Virus record (IMG/VR): IMGVR_UViG_3300006802_000048
Span: 1-35,350 of that record
DNA length: 35,350 nucleotides
Direction: 5' to 3' (one strand)
Source of the DNA: a virus
A program made the position numbers and the translations under genes. The notes beneath the pieces are model-generated. The model did not search any database. It was not told the origin of the DNA and worked only from the letters and a program-made list of their open reading frames with translations. This document shows, one piece after another, positions 1-6,273 of this stretch. Numbering within the stretch: the first letter of the stretch is position 1; every line of letters begins with the position of its first letter.

Positions 1-123
1 ACTGGCGATGCGCGTTTGATGTAGTACCTATTAGGAACGGCAAGCCAGTATGGGGAACGTCCGGCAAAGACGGTGAGTTATGGCGAACCGTTGGAGAGCT
101 TGGCGAATCAGTCGGGCTGGAAT
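1..123. repeat. Terminal direct repeat, left copy
   Basis: These 123 bases are identical to the last 123 bases of the window (35228-35350). Both copies lie inside the endolysin reading frame, and joining them restores one continuous gene. The simplest reading is an overlap at the ends of a circular assembly. The Sf6-like terminase set suggests headful packaging and circular permutation rather than a true fixed terminal repeat. Confidence 0.97.
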
Positions 124-245
124 GGGCTGGGCGGTGGAATGGGAAGTTGCGTGAAATGGCGCATTTCCAATACACCAATGGAATGAGTCTTGCTGATTTT
201 CAATCTGGTAAAACTTTGAAAGGGTGGCATCATGAAAGGGTATAA
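3..245 (+). CDS. Endolysin (M15-type peptidase), C-terminal part
   Basis: This is the end of the endolysin that starts at 35020; across the circular junction the full protein is 150 residues. This part holds AFD of the SWHNWRCAFD zinc-site motif and the later MAHFQY, whose His would be the third zinc ligand. In the M15 family (L-alanyl-D-glutamate and D-Ala-D-Ala peptidases) this pattern marks peptidoglycan peptide cleavage. The stop at 243-245 overlaps the start of the next small membrane protein by 14 bases, so the two are probably translated together as a lysis unit. Confidence 0.9.
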   Translation, partial: WRCAFDVVPIRNGKPVWGTSGKDGELWRTVGELGESVGLEWAGRWNGKLREMAHFQYTNGMSLADFQSGKTLKGWHHERV

Positions 246-423
246 GACTGTTGTTTTTAATGGAGCAGTAGCGGCGCTTCCTGTAGTGGATTTTGTTTTA
301 AGTAATGGACAACTTCTTGGTACTTTATTAGGACCTCACGGGGCGGCAGTATTGTCCGCAGTTGGTCTTGCCAACGTTGTATTGCGTTGGGTTACTAGCA
401 CCCCGATTTTTAATAAAGATTAA
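232..423 (+). CDS. Small membrane protein, possible holin
   Basis: A 63-residue protein starting 14 bases inside the end of the endolysin gene. It is largely hydrophobic, with two stretches that could cross the membrane (about residues 8-34, with a Gly/Leu-rich middle, and 38-52) and a short polar C-terminus ending in TPIFNKD. Its size, hydrophobicity and place directly behind the endolysin fit a holin or other lysis membrane protein, but there is no diagnostic motif. It is the last rightward gene before the convergent early operon. The function is inferred from context. Confidence 0.65.
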   Translation: MKGYKTVVFNGAVAALPVVDFVLSNGQLLGTLLGPHGAAVLSAVGLANVVLRWVTSTPIFNKD

Positions 424-462
424 TTCTTATTCTTCTGTTATTAAAACCAATAGAATAAGAAT
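423..462. terminator. Inverted repeat between convergent operons
   Basis: A perfect 11-bp inverted repeat: ATTCTTATTCT at 423-433 and its reverse complement at 452-462, with an 18-nt loop. It lies in the 56-base gap between the rightward lysis genes and the leftward early operon. The stem is AT-rich and has no long T-run, so it is not a classic terminator. It could act in both directions or protect the 3' ends of both transcripts. Confidence 0.5.
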
Positions 463-479
463 AGCCCCAACAACAAATA

Positions 480-854
480 TTACTTTGAGATCTGTATCGG
501 CTGACATTTCATTGCCTCCAAGACTTCTTGGTAAATAATTTTGTTTGATTGGTTAGACAACCATTCAAGAGTTACCCCAATTAAAGGGGTGACATCTTCT
601 TTCGTAAACTTTTGTTTTGATAGAATCTCTAAAGCTTTTATTGCTATATCTTGCACTTGTTCATCATGAACTCTTTTGGCTACAAAAAAAGCTAACACAG
701 CATGCGCTTTAAGATCAGCTAAATGAGACTCGCACCACCAAGGCTGCCCAATCGCTTGCAACGCTACATGCCCAGGAAGTTCAAGCATGTCTAATTTTTT
801 TGTATTTAATGGCATAACTACTGGTTTTGGTCTGTAAGATGATCTCTTGCGCAT
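480..854 (-). CDS. Conserved-looking phage protein, unknown
   Basis: A 124-residue protein and the last gene of the leftward operon. The N-terminus is basic (MRKRSSYRPKPV) and is followed by a helical domain with a WWCESHLADLK segment and no obvious catalytic motif. MRKRxSYRPKPV-type starts occur in small unknown phage proteins, but I cannot assign a function. No clear Shine-Dalgarno precedes the ATG; the upstream small gene stops 13 bases before it, so translation may be coupled. Confidence 0.75.
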   Translation of the reverse strand: MRKRSSYRPKPVVMPLNTKKLDMLELPGHVALQAIGQPWWCESHLADLKAHAVLAFFVAKRVHDEQVQDIAIKALEILSKQKFTKEDVTPLIGVTLEWLSNQSNKIIYQEVLEAMKCQPIQISK

Positions 855-867
855 GATGTGTTTGTAA

Positions 868-1032
868 TTAGTTTGACTTGCCTTGCAATACGTCTTTCGC
901 CATTAACCCAAAGATTCGTTTGATGAATGCTGCTTCGCCAATCTTACTTGGCGGCATGGTTCTAACCTCAGTCATCACCGCATCCATTGCACGGTCCCAT
1001 CCGCATCTAAACCCATCGTGCCATTCGCTCAT
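868..1032 (-). CDS. Small unknown protein (54 aa)
   Basis: A 54-residue frame starting MSEWHDGFRCGW and ending LQGKSN. Its ATG at 1032-1030 shares bases with the stop of the preceding gene (an ATGA overlap), the same arrangement as other real genes in this operon, and it fills an otherwise empty 174-base gap. No domain is recognised. The short amphipathic sequence could form one or two helices. Confidence 0.7.
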   Translation of the reverse strand: MSEWHDGFRCGWDRAMDAVMTEVRTMPPSKIGEAAFIKRIFGLMAKDVLQGKSN

Positions 1033-1268
1033 TTGATTGCCTTTCTAAGTTCATCGGCCAACGCTTTGGCAGCCCCAGCATGAATAAGCTTGTTCTCTCC
1101 GATCCATTTAGCCTGTTTGGCGTCTAAGTCAAACGCAACTTCTTCGCGGATTTTGTTTAAAGCATCAATTGCAACGTGCGTTGATTCTGGAAGGTCTTTT
1201 TTCCATTTGCTTACTGCCATTCTGAGCGCTTGGGAATTTGCAATAATGGCCGATGCGTTGCGAATCAT
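1029..1268 (-). CDS. Small helical protein, unknown
   Basis: A 79-residue protein, mostly helical by composition and rich in Ala, Lys and Glu. It starts four bases inside the end of the upstream SNase-fold gene and ends with the ATGA overlap into the next gene, so it is a tightly coupled operon member. No motif suggests an enzyme. Small accessory phage proteins of this kind are often host-interaction factors, but nothing here shows that. Confidence 0.75.
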   Translation of the reverse strand: MIRNASAIIANSQALRMAVSKWKKDLPESTHVAIDALNKIREEVAFDLDAKQAKWIGENKLIHAGAAKALADELRKAIK

Positions 1269-1588
1269 TTTTTGCCCCCAAAGTAAGGAACGGCCAGTTT
1301 GTTTTCGACTAATAAGTCGTTAAGATTCTTGCCGTCTGACAACGTAATTTCAGCAAGGTAATACCCAAACTTGCTTGCTTTCTCAGTTGCGATAGTTACT
1401 TCTTTATTCAGACATTTGTCCCGTACAAAATCACCTGCCATTGCATAACCTGGCTGGGTGCGCTCAGGAGTGTCAATGCGCGCCATTCTAAGGCGTTGTT
1501 TTGAAAAGATTTTGAAGCCAAGATCAATGTTTGCGTCAACAGTATCTCCATCAACAACATTTTCAATAATCGCTTTATAAGTGTGCAT
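1265..1588 (-). CDS. SNase-fold nuclease homologue lacking one catalytic Arg
   Basis: A 107-residue protein of the staphylococcal nuclease (thermonuclease) family, whose active members cut DNA and RNA using calcium. VVDGDTVDANI (residues 11-21) and RLRMARIDTPE (32-42) supply the expected acidic residues (Asp13, Asp15, Asp39), Arg34 and the general base Glu42. The second catalytic arginine, normally in a K-Y/F-G-R motif, is replaced by Tyr76 in KFGYYLAEI. Activity may therefore be weak or lost, leaving a nucleic-acid-binding role. A strong GGAGG site precedes the ATG inside the end of the upstream gene. There is no signal peptide, so it should act in the cytoplasm. Confidence 0.88.
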   Translation of the reverse strand: MHTYKAIIENVVDGDTVDANIDLGFKIFSKQRLRMARIDTPERTQPGYAMAGDFVRDKCLNKEVTIATEKASKFGYYLAEITLSDGKNLNDLLVENKLAVPYFGGKK

Positions 1589-1766
1589 TCTTCCTCCGCT
1601 TCAGTTCATTGATTAAACCGCCAGCAGCCTGTGCAAGCATTTGTTCTACATCTGTCAAAACATCGTCATTCACTTGTTTTGATGAAAGCACGTCTAATGC
1701 ACTTAATACTAATTGGACGGATTCGTTGAAACTTCGCAACGTTGTTTCCTCCGTTCTAATTCCCAT
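1575..1766 (-). CDS. Small helical protein, unknown
   Basis: A 63-residue protein starting MGIRTEETTLRSF. The frame stays open further upstream, but the ATG at 1766 has a good ribosome site (GAAAGG, about 8 nt before) and the upstream extension overlaps the zinc-ribbon gene, so the short start is preferred. The sequence looks like two amphipathic helices with a basic end (LKRRKNAHL). It overlaps the SNase-fold gene by 14 bases and the zinc-ribbon gene by 58 bases. No family is recognised. Confidence 0.65.
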   Translation of the reverse strand: MGIRTEETTLRSFNESVQLVLSALDVLSSKQVNDDVLTDVEQMLAQAAGGLINELKRRKNAHL

Positions 1767-1897
1767 TGGCGCACCCTTTCTGCACAATTTTTGCACTTCC
1801 AGCGTTTTCCATTTACATAAAACTTCCATTCGCCACCTGCCTCTGGACGGTTTTTCATGCAATGGCTGCAAAACTTTGTTTGTTCATTCATGTTCAT
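1709..1897 (-). CDS. Small zinc-ribbon protein
   Basis: A 62-residue protein with two Cys-x2-Cys pairs: CSHC near the N-terminus and CKNC about 25 residues later, around a basic Trp-containing strand (WKFYVNGKRWKC). It ends in a charged helix (RVRQWELERRKQR). This is a classic zinc-ribbon layout; phage proteins of this type bind nucleic acid or a host protein partner. Starts at 1897 and 1891 are both possible, each overlapping the end of the upstream gene. The role is unknown. Confidence 0.72.
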   Translation of the reverse strand: MNMNEQTKFCSHCMKNRPEAGGEWKFYVNGKRWKCKNCAERVRQWELERRKQRCEVSTNPSN

Positions 1898-2111
1898 AAA
1901 GTTTGATCGCCCAATCAGGAAATTGTTTTCCAGAACTACACACGTCCCACCACACATCTCCATCATGCTCTGCGAATAGTGATGTGACCCCAGGTACTAC
2001 CTGCCATCCATTCTCATCATAAAATCGTGCTTCAATACTCCCAAACTCTGCATATCTGACCATGTACCACCCTGGGGATATTGGTTCAATATAAGCAGGC
2101 ATGGCTTTCAT
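1884..2111 (-). CDS. Unknown small protein, beta-rich
   Basis: A 75-residue protein rich in aromatic and acidic residues (PGWYMVRYAEFG, DGDVWWDVCSSGKQFPDWA), suggesting a compact beta fold. The ATG at 2111 lies one base after the upstream stop (TAA-C-ATG), with a GGGG run about 9 nt before it. I do not recognise a family. The acidic, Trp-rich surface would suit a protein-binding role, but that is a guess. Confidence 0.72.
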   Translation of the reverse strand: MKAMPAYIEPISPGWYMVRYAEFGSIEARFYDENGWQVVPGVTSLFAEHDGDVWWDVCSSGKQFPDWAIKLYEHE

Positions 2112-2112
2112 G

Positions 2113-2325
2113 TTATGCGCCCCAAACCATTTGGACTGGAATTGTTAGCAAACATACTGCCAACACCACCGAATCACGATCCATAGATAAAACCCACTTT
2201 TTGCCTAGTTTCAAAACGGATCTCACCCACGACTTCCTTGCATGAATAATTGATTTTCGGTCCGCGTAATCAGTTATTGGATAAAGCTTGATTGCTTTCC
2301 TTGCCAGTTTGTATTTTTCGTTCAT
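2113..2325 (-). CDS. Small basic membrane-associated protein, unknown
   Basis: A 70-residue protein starting MNEKYKLARKAIK. The frame extends upstream only through a TTG codon; the ATG at 2325 with AAAGGA about 7 nt before it is the better start. The N-terminal two-thirds is strongly basic and the C-terminus holds one hydrophobic segment (SVVLAVCLLTIPVQMVWGA) that could insert in the membrane. A basic domain plus a C-terminal anchor suggests a membrane-associated host-interaction factor. No family is recognised. Confidence 0.68.
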   Translation of the reverse strand: MNEKYKLARKAIKLYPITDYADRKSIIHARKSWVRSVLKLGKKWVLSMDRDSVVLAVCLLTIPVQMVWGA

Positions 2326-2342
2326 GGTTTTTTCCTTTGTTA

Positions 2343-2744
2343 TTACCAACCAAGCCGGGCCAATTCTTGCTCCATAATGACATGGAGCTCGTTTAATTCT
2401 TTTGCCAATCTGCCAAGTGAGATAACTTCAAAAGGTTGCATTTCAACAATGTAATCAACGTCACGAACAAAGAAAATGTTTTCTTGTGCAATGCGGCAAG
2501 CGGGCTCTGTTTCTGTGGATGTTGCGTCAAATTCCAAGTCGTTGATGAATTGATCTGAGCTCACATCGTTGTATTCCCAAGTGTTTTCATCATTGTTAAT
2601 AGAGATTGTGTTGTTGATATAACCGCCGCGATACCAATAAACAAATGCTTGTTCAAACTTTTTGCGCCCTGCATCCGTCAATTTCACGTTAGATACAAAG
2701 TAGCCTTCTGGCGTAACAATTTTGTTTGATTCAAGTGTTTGCAT
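2343..2744 (-). CDS. Unknown protein, first gene of second leftward operon
   Basis: A 133-residue acidic protein starting MQTLESNKIVTPEGYF. The ATG at 2744 has a textbook AAGGAG site 8 nt upstream and sits about 35 nt after the predicted transcription start of the promoter at 2785-2813. The first half looks beta-rich and acidic; the end is a helix (LAKELNELHVIMEQELARLGW). No domain is recognised. As the first gene behind a strong, operator-bearing promoter it is probably made early and abundantly. Confidence 0.78.
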   Translation of the reverse strand: MQTLESNKIVTPEGYFVSNVKLTDAGRKKFEQAFVYWYRGGYINNTISINNDENTWEYNDVSSDQFINDLEFDATSTETEPACRIAQENIFFVRDVDYIVEMQPFEVISLGRLAKELNELHVIMEQELARLGW

Positions 2745-2784
2745 GATGCAGCTCCTTGGTTTGTGTTGCGTTGTTGATGTCTGA

Positions 2785-2813
2785 ACTATACGCACAACGC
2801 GCGCAGGATGCAA
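2785..2813 (-). promoter_or_regulatory. Sigma70 promoter with palindromic operator
   Basis: On the minus strand, TTGCAT (2813-2808), a 17-nt spacer, then TATAGT (2790-2785). The spacer and the first two bases of the -10 box form a 17-bp imperfect palindrome (2789-2805; minus strand TGCGCGC-GTT-GTGCGTA). A palindrome of the same design in the same place is found in the promoter at 13493-13521, and a related one at 12700-12716. It drives the genes from 2744 to 480. Confidence 0.85.
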
Positions 2814-2852
2814 GCCTTTTTAACAACAAAATGTAAAAAAAGTGTTGATGCG

Positions 2853-2879
2853 ATAAAAAACCCGCCTTGTGAGCGGGTT
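2853..2879 (-). terminator. Rho-independent terminator (leftward)
   Basis: On the minus strand AACCCGC, a 7-nt loop and GCGGGTT form a 7-bp stem running into a T-run (complement of 2855-2860). It ends transcripts coming from the candidate RNA region and the VRR-NUC gene, just upstream of the promoter of the next operon. Confidence 0.9.
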
Positions 2880-3152
2880 AGTTGTTGGTGAAACAGGGCT
2901 TTCTTAACGCGCCATGACAGCGCCCCGCCCCGTAACGCCAACACGGCGGGACACTGGCGCAGAACCTTGCCGACGAAGCGGTTGCAGTTCCACTTGTAAC
3001 CAATGCCCCTGCGTGTTGGTTGTTGGTGGCCGGTGCTGATCTCCGGCTTGCGGCTTGACCCTGTAACCGCCAGTAAGCATTACGCATCAGCCTGCGCATT
3101 CACCAACACGGCTGAAGACTAACGGCGTTGCAACCTTGCGTACCGGATGCCA
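2853..3152 (-). ncRNA. Candidate structured non-coding RNA
   Basis: About 270 bases without a convincing gene lie between the VRR-NUC stop (3153) and the terminator. Read leftward the stretch folds well by eye. The complement of 3101-3108 (TGTTGGTG) can pair with that of 3021-3028, and alternatively with that of 2883-2890. The complement of 3012-3019 can pair with that of 2938-2945 (8 bp). A GCCGG/CCGGC hairpin and a GCGC/GCGC hairpin lie between. The 10-base word CCAACACGGC occurs at 2938-2947 and 3103-3112, giving competing partners. A frame at 2878-3099 covers the region but is Cys/Arg/Ser-rich and lacks a ribosome site. It could be a regulatory antisense RNA of the C4 kind, a processed 3' UTR, or a packaging or recombination site. 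Confidence 0.55.
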
Positions 3153-3503
3153 TCAATCCTCATGCGTTTTGGCGTAGGCAATAATCTGCCTTTGGGCATC
3201 TTCATTGCCTTTACCTACTATAACAAAATCGCCAATGCCCTGTAAGTAAAAATGCCAATCTTTTTGCTCTGGCGAGACTGCGCCGCCCTTGATGCGCTTC
3301 ATCTCAACCCAGGTTCGCCATGCCGGAATGTAAAGGTCTGGAACGCCCTTGGACACGCCCTCGGCCTTGAGTCGCCCGGCAACGCTTGGAGATCTAGCGC
3401 CGCCGTTGGGAATGGAGAAGATTCGCACGCCAGGGTAGGTCTGACGGAACCATCGGACAAACTCGCGTTGTTCTTCGTGCTCGGTGGGTATGCGCTCAGT
3501 CAT
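3153..3503 (-). CDS. VRR-NUC domain nuclease
   Basis: A 116-residue single-domain nuclease of the VRR-NUC family (PD-(D/E)XK superfamily, Holliday-junction-resolvase-like fold). The family pattern is clear: EEQREFVRWFR, IPNGGARS, LKAEGVSKGVPDLYIP with the metal-binding Asp, then VEMK as the E-x-K motif and SPEQKDWHFYL. Phage versions are thought to process branched DNA or flaps during replication and recombination. The ATG at 3503 has an AGGGG site and overlaps the upstream coiled-coil gene by 8 bases; the frame extends to 3536 without a better start. It is the last protein gene of the long early operon before the candidate RNA. Confidence 0.92.
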   Translation of the reverse strand: MTERIPTEHEEQREFVRWFRQTYPGVRIFSIPNGGARSPSVAGRLKAEGVSKGVPDLYIPAWRTWVEMKRIKGGAVSPEQKDWHFYLQGIGDFVIVGKGNEDAQRQIIAYAKTHED

Positions 3504-3672
3504 ATTCGCCCCTAAGCACTTTTTCGATTTCCTCAAGCTTTAGCTTAAGATCAACATTTTCCCACATCATTTTTCTGTAGTTATCCCATTGCTTTTCCGA
3601 TCTCTCGCGCTCGGCGGCAAGCAAGCGTTCGAGCCGCTCCATCTGTAACCGCTCTTTTTTCGTCATTGCCAT
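3496..3672 (-). CDS. Small coiled-coil protein
   Basis: A 58-residue protein starting MAMTKKERLQMERLERLL. Nearly all of it is one charged amphipathic helix with heptad-like Leu/Met spacing (RLERLLAAERERSEK, VDLKLKLEEIEKVL), so a coiled coil is likely. GGGGA lies about 9 nt before the ATG at 3672. It overlaps the methyltransferase-like gene upstream by 10 bases and the VRR-NUC gene downstream by 8. It may be a dimerising partner of one of these, which is inference only. Confidence 0.7.
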   Translation of the reverse strand: MAMTKKERLQMERLERLLAAERERSEKQWDNYRKMMWENVDLKLKLEEIEKVLRGEYD

Positions 3673-4235
3673 GATGGTTTTCCCCATTGCGTTGCCATCG
3701 CGTATGCGATGCCCTGATAAGTTTCGCTGCGCTTTTTCCATCTATCTGCGCTTGGCGGCATTTTGTGAATGCGTGCTTCGCGGCCATCAACGATGTTTGT
3801 CGGTTGAAGCAAAGGCAAACCTTTCAACCATAAACAAGTGGCCTTTGTTTCGCCATGCCCAAACTGCCATGGCTGGATGATCTGGTCAGGCTTACGAATG
3901 CGGCTTGATATGATGCTAATTGGATTCTCAAGAGCTATGCGCGGGATTGGCGCAGCAAGCAGAAGCCGCACAAAATCTAACGCTTCAGCTTGTTCTGCCT
4001 GTTTTTCTTTGAACCAGCGAGCACCAGACACGGCCAGATGCGTGCATGGGGGATGTGCAATCATCAAGTCCCATCCATCATTAAGAATGTCACGCACGTC
4101 CCCTTGATAATGAAAGCCCGGAACGTCAGTCGGCAATAAATCACAACTGACAGCGTAATGCCCTAACGATTGAAACGCATCCCTAACGCGGCCAGAATAT
4201 TCACAAGCCACTAAAATTTTCATTTTCATTGCCAT
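3663..4235 (-). CDS. DNA cytosine methyltransferase-like protein
   Basis: A 190-residue compact protein resembling C5-cytosine methyltransferases. ILVACEYSGRVRDAF matches the AdoMet-binding strand-loop, CDLLPT the acidic second strand, and AHPPCTHLAVSGARWF carries the Pro-Pro-Cys catalytic motif. ALENP stands where classic enzymes have ENV. A Trp/Lys/Thr stretch follows (FGHGETKATCLWLKGLP). It lacks room for a large target-recognition domain. This is a widespread phage family annotated as DNA methylase; it could protect the genome from restriction or modify nucleotides. No partner restriction enzyme is present. It overlaps the helicase gene by 10 bases. Confidence 0.8.
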   Translation of the reverse strand: MAMKMKILVACEYSGRVRDAFQSLGHYAVSCDLLPTDVPGFHYQGDVRDILNDGWDLMIAHPPCTHLAVSGARWFKEKQAEQAEALDFVRLLLAAPIPRIALENPISIISSRIRKPDQIIQPWQFGHGETKATCLWLKGLPLLQPTNIVDGREARIHKMPPSADRWKKRSETYQGIAYAMATQWGKPSWQ

Positions 4236-5809
4236 AATCTAGTCAGTACCCTGTAAAATTTGCCGTCTTGTTTGTAAGTGATGATAGCCGGTGCAGCGCC
4301 CTTATTCATTGCATCGGCTATACCATCAAGCGATGATTCCTCAGTGTTGGGCGCGCGGCTTTTCCTCTTTGCCTCTACAAGCCTTTCAAGTGCCTTCTGT
4401 CCTGCGTAGCCTTCGTGGTTGATAGGCAAGTATTCAGTGATAGGCTTATCGCTCAGAGCCCCGTAATACGTCACGGCGAGCATTTCCTTTCCCGATGCCT
4501 TGCTCACATGCTTGCGCCAGTTCCATTCGGTAACCTCAAGCTCCTGCGCTTCAATCCCCATAATGTCATCGGTGTGCAGATGAAACTTTTTTGGACTTGG
4601 TGCCGGGAACTCAGCGCCACATGCCGGACACTTACGAGCTGAGATCGGGCAAAGTTCGTTGCATGTATCGCACACCTTGACTGGTGCCTCGCCTTCGCCC
4701 GATCCCGCTTTCTTCGGTGGTTGCACCGCAGTGATAGGACCGTGAGTCTGCACCACTCCAGCAAAATCCAGCACCAAACAATGATCGGTGTGGCTCTTTG
4801 GCCTCATGCCGCGCCCAGCCATCTGCACATAAAGACTCGGCGACATGGTTGGGCGGAGCATGGCGATCAGGTCAATGTCCGGGTAATCAAAGCCGGTCGT
4901 TAACACATTGGCATTGGTCAATGCACGGATTCTGCCGGCCTTAAACTCCGAAAGAAGTGCGGCGCGTTCAACTTTTGGCGTGTCACCAGTCACGCAAGCC
5001 GCAGCGATACCGTACCCTTGCAATACCTCTGCAACGTGTTGAGCGTGGGCCACGCCAGTACAGAAAAACAGCCAGGCTTTGCGATCTTCGGCCCTAGCGA
5101 TTACCTCACGTACCACAGCATGATTCTGATCGTCGGTATCAACGGCGCGTTGTAGATCGGCCTCAATGTATTCACCGCCGCGCTTCTTGACCTTAGACAC
5201 GTCGAGCCGCGCACCCGTTACTTTGCTCCGCAGCTTTGACAGGTAGCCTCGAAATACCAACTCCTCGATGCTAACAGGCTCAATCAGGTCGGCAAAGATT
5301 GCCGGCGCGTCGGTGATTAGGCCATGCCCAAGGCGATAAGGCGTAGCAGTAAGCCCAACCACTCGCAACGCCGGGTTTATGGCTTGAAGCTCGGCCAGGA
5401 AGGTGCGATATCCGCCTTCGTCGTTGTGGCTCACAAGGTGGCATTCGTCGATCAGCACCAGGTCTATATGCCCGATTTCCTGCGCCTTGGTGCGGATAGA
5501 CTGGATACCGGCAAACGTAATAGGCTCGCCTAAGTCTTTCCGACCGATACTGGCCGAATAAATCCCCATTGGCGCACCCGGCCAGTGCTGGCGCATCTTT
5601 TCGGCGTTCTGCTCGATCAACTCTTTAACATGCGTGAGCATCAGCACCCGAGTCTGCGGCCACTTTTGCAGGGCATCTTTGCACAGCGCCGCGACAATAT
5701 GGCTCTTGCCTGAGCCAGTCGGCAGCACCAGGCATGGGTTGCCCTCGTTCCCTGCTGCAAACCATGCATAAAGCTGGTCAATTGTGCGTTGTTGATAGTC
5801 ACGAAGCAT
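4226..5809 (-). CDS. SF2 DEAD/DEAH-type helicase with zinc ribbon
   Basis: A 527-residue superfamily 2 ATPase. Walker A PTGSGKS is near residue 32, a DECH box (LVLIDECHLV) near 125, GLTATPYR is motif III-like, and motifs V/VI are TTGFDYPDID and QMAGRGMR. About residue 385 a CDTC...CPACG zinc ribbon follows, then a C-terminal region seen in phage helicases of this kind. It should unwind or remodel DNA during replication or recombination using ATP. The start is the ATG at 5809 with TAGGGA just upstream; an in-frame TTG at 5824 is less likely. It lies between nuclease genes of the recombination module and overlaps the methyltransferase-like gene. Confidence 0.93.
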   Translation of the reverse strand: MLRDYQQRTIDQLYAWFAAGNEGNPCLVLPTGSGKSHIVAALCKDALQKWPQTRVLMLTHVKELIEQNAEKMRQHWPGAPMGIYSASIGRKDLGEPITFAGIQSIRTKAQEIGHIDLVLIDECHLVSHNDEGGYRTFLAELQAINPALRVVGLTATPYRLGHGLITDAPAIFADLIEPVSIEELVFRGYLSKLRSKVTGARLDVSKVKKRGGEYIEADLQRAVDTDDQNHAVVREVIARAEDRKAWLFFCTGVAHAQHVAEVLQGYGIAAACVTGDTPKVERAALLSEFKAGRIRALTNANVLTTGFDYPDIDLIAMLRPTMSPSLYVQMAGRGMRPKSHTDHCLVLDFAGVVQTHGPITAVQPPKKAGSGEGEAPVKVCDTCNELCPISARKCPACGAEFPAPSPKKFHLHTDDIMGIEAQELEVTEWNWRKHVSKASGKEMLAVTYYGALSDKPITEYLPINHEGYAGQKALERLVEAKRKSRAPNTEESSLDGIADAMNKGAAPAIITYKQDGKFYRVLTRLWQ

Positions 5810-5820
5810 GTTTTTCCCTA

Positions 5821-6273
5821 TCAAGGATTGCCAGAGTTATCCTGTTGCGCTTGTGATTCACTTGGGGTCTTCTTAATGCAAAACATTCCAGCAACAAACG
5901 CCACGATGCATGCGCCTACAAAAGCAGCGCCTATTGGTAGAGCCATTGCCATAACAGTTAATGCCGGGATAAACAGGCTTGCGCCAATTGCTGCTAAAAC
6001 GGCGCCAAACTTTTGAAGTTTGGTTTTTTGTGCTGGCAGATCAACTGGACGGTGAACAATTCTTAAAGTCGGTCTTTCTTGATTCATTCTCGGCACCCTT
6101 TCTGGCATCTGTGTTCTTAAAGTTATTTCTAAAATCCGCGCGTTAATTGTTGGCTCAAGAGGGGGCGCAATCTCATCAATACGAAACAACCGTAAATCTG
6201 ATGTTGGCGCTTCCGCATGCGGCGCATTTACTCTAGGGATATCAATTGGTCTTGATCTGTTAATTTGAATCAT
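5821..6273 (-). CDS. Two-TM membrane protein, unknown
   Basis: A 150-residue protein with a polar, Pro/Arg-rich N-terminal region of about 85 residues, followed by two close hydrophobic helices (around residues 88-130: FGAVLAAIGASLFIPALTV and IGAAFVGACIVAFVAGMF) and a short polar tail. This is a hairpin membrane anchor with a cytoplasmic N-terminal domain. It starts four bases inside the nuclease gene and ends 11 bases before the helicase ATG. A membrane protein inside a recombination operon is unusual; it may tether replication proteins or alter the host membrane. No family is recognised. Confidence 0.75.
   Translation of the reverse strand: MIQINRSRPIDIPRVNAPHAEAPTSDLRLFRIDEIAPPLEPTINARILEITLRTQMPERVPRMNQERPTLRIVHRPVDLPAQKTKLQKFGAVLAAIGASLFIPALTVMAMALPIGAAFVGACIVAFVAGMFCIKKTPSESQAQQDNSGNP

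Noticed and set aside
2878-3099. Leftward 73-codon frame in the gene-free region
   Set aside because: No ribosome site, odd Arg/Ser/Cys-rich composition and overlap with strong RNA stems; kept as a candidate RNA instead, though the frame is the main alternative.
4504-4764. 86-codon minus-strand frame inside the helicase gene
   Set aside because: Out-of-frame shadow of the helicase zinc-ribbon region.
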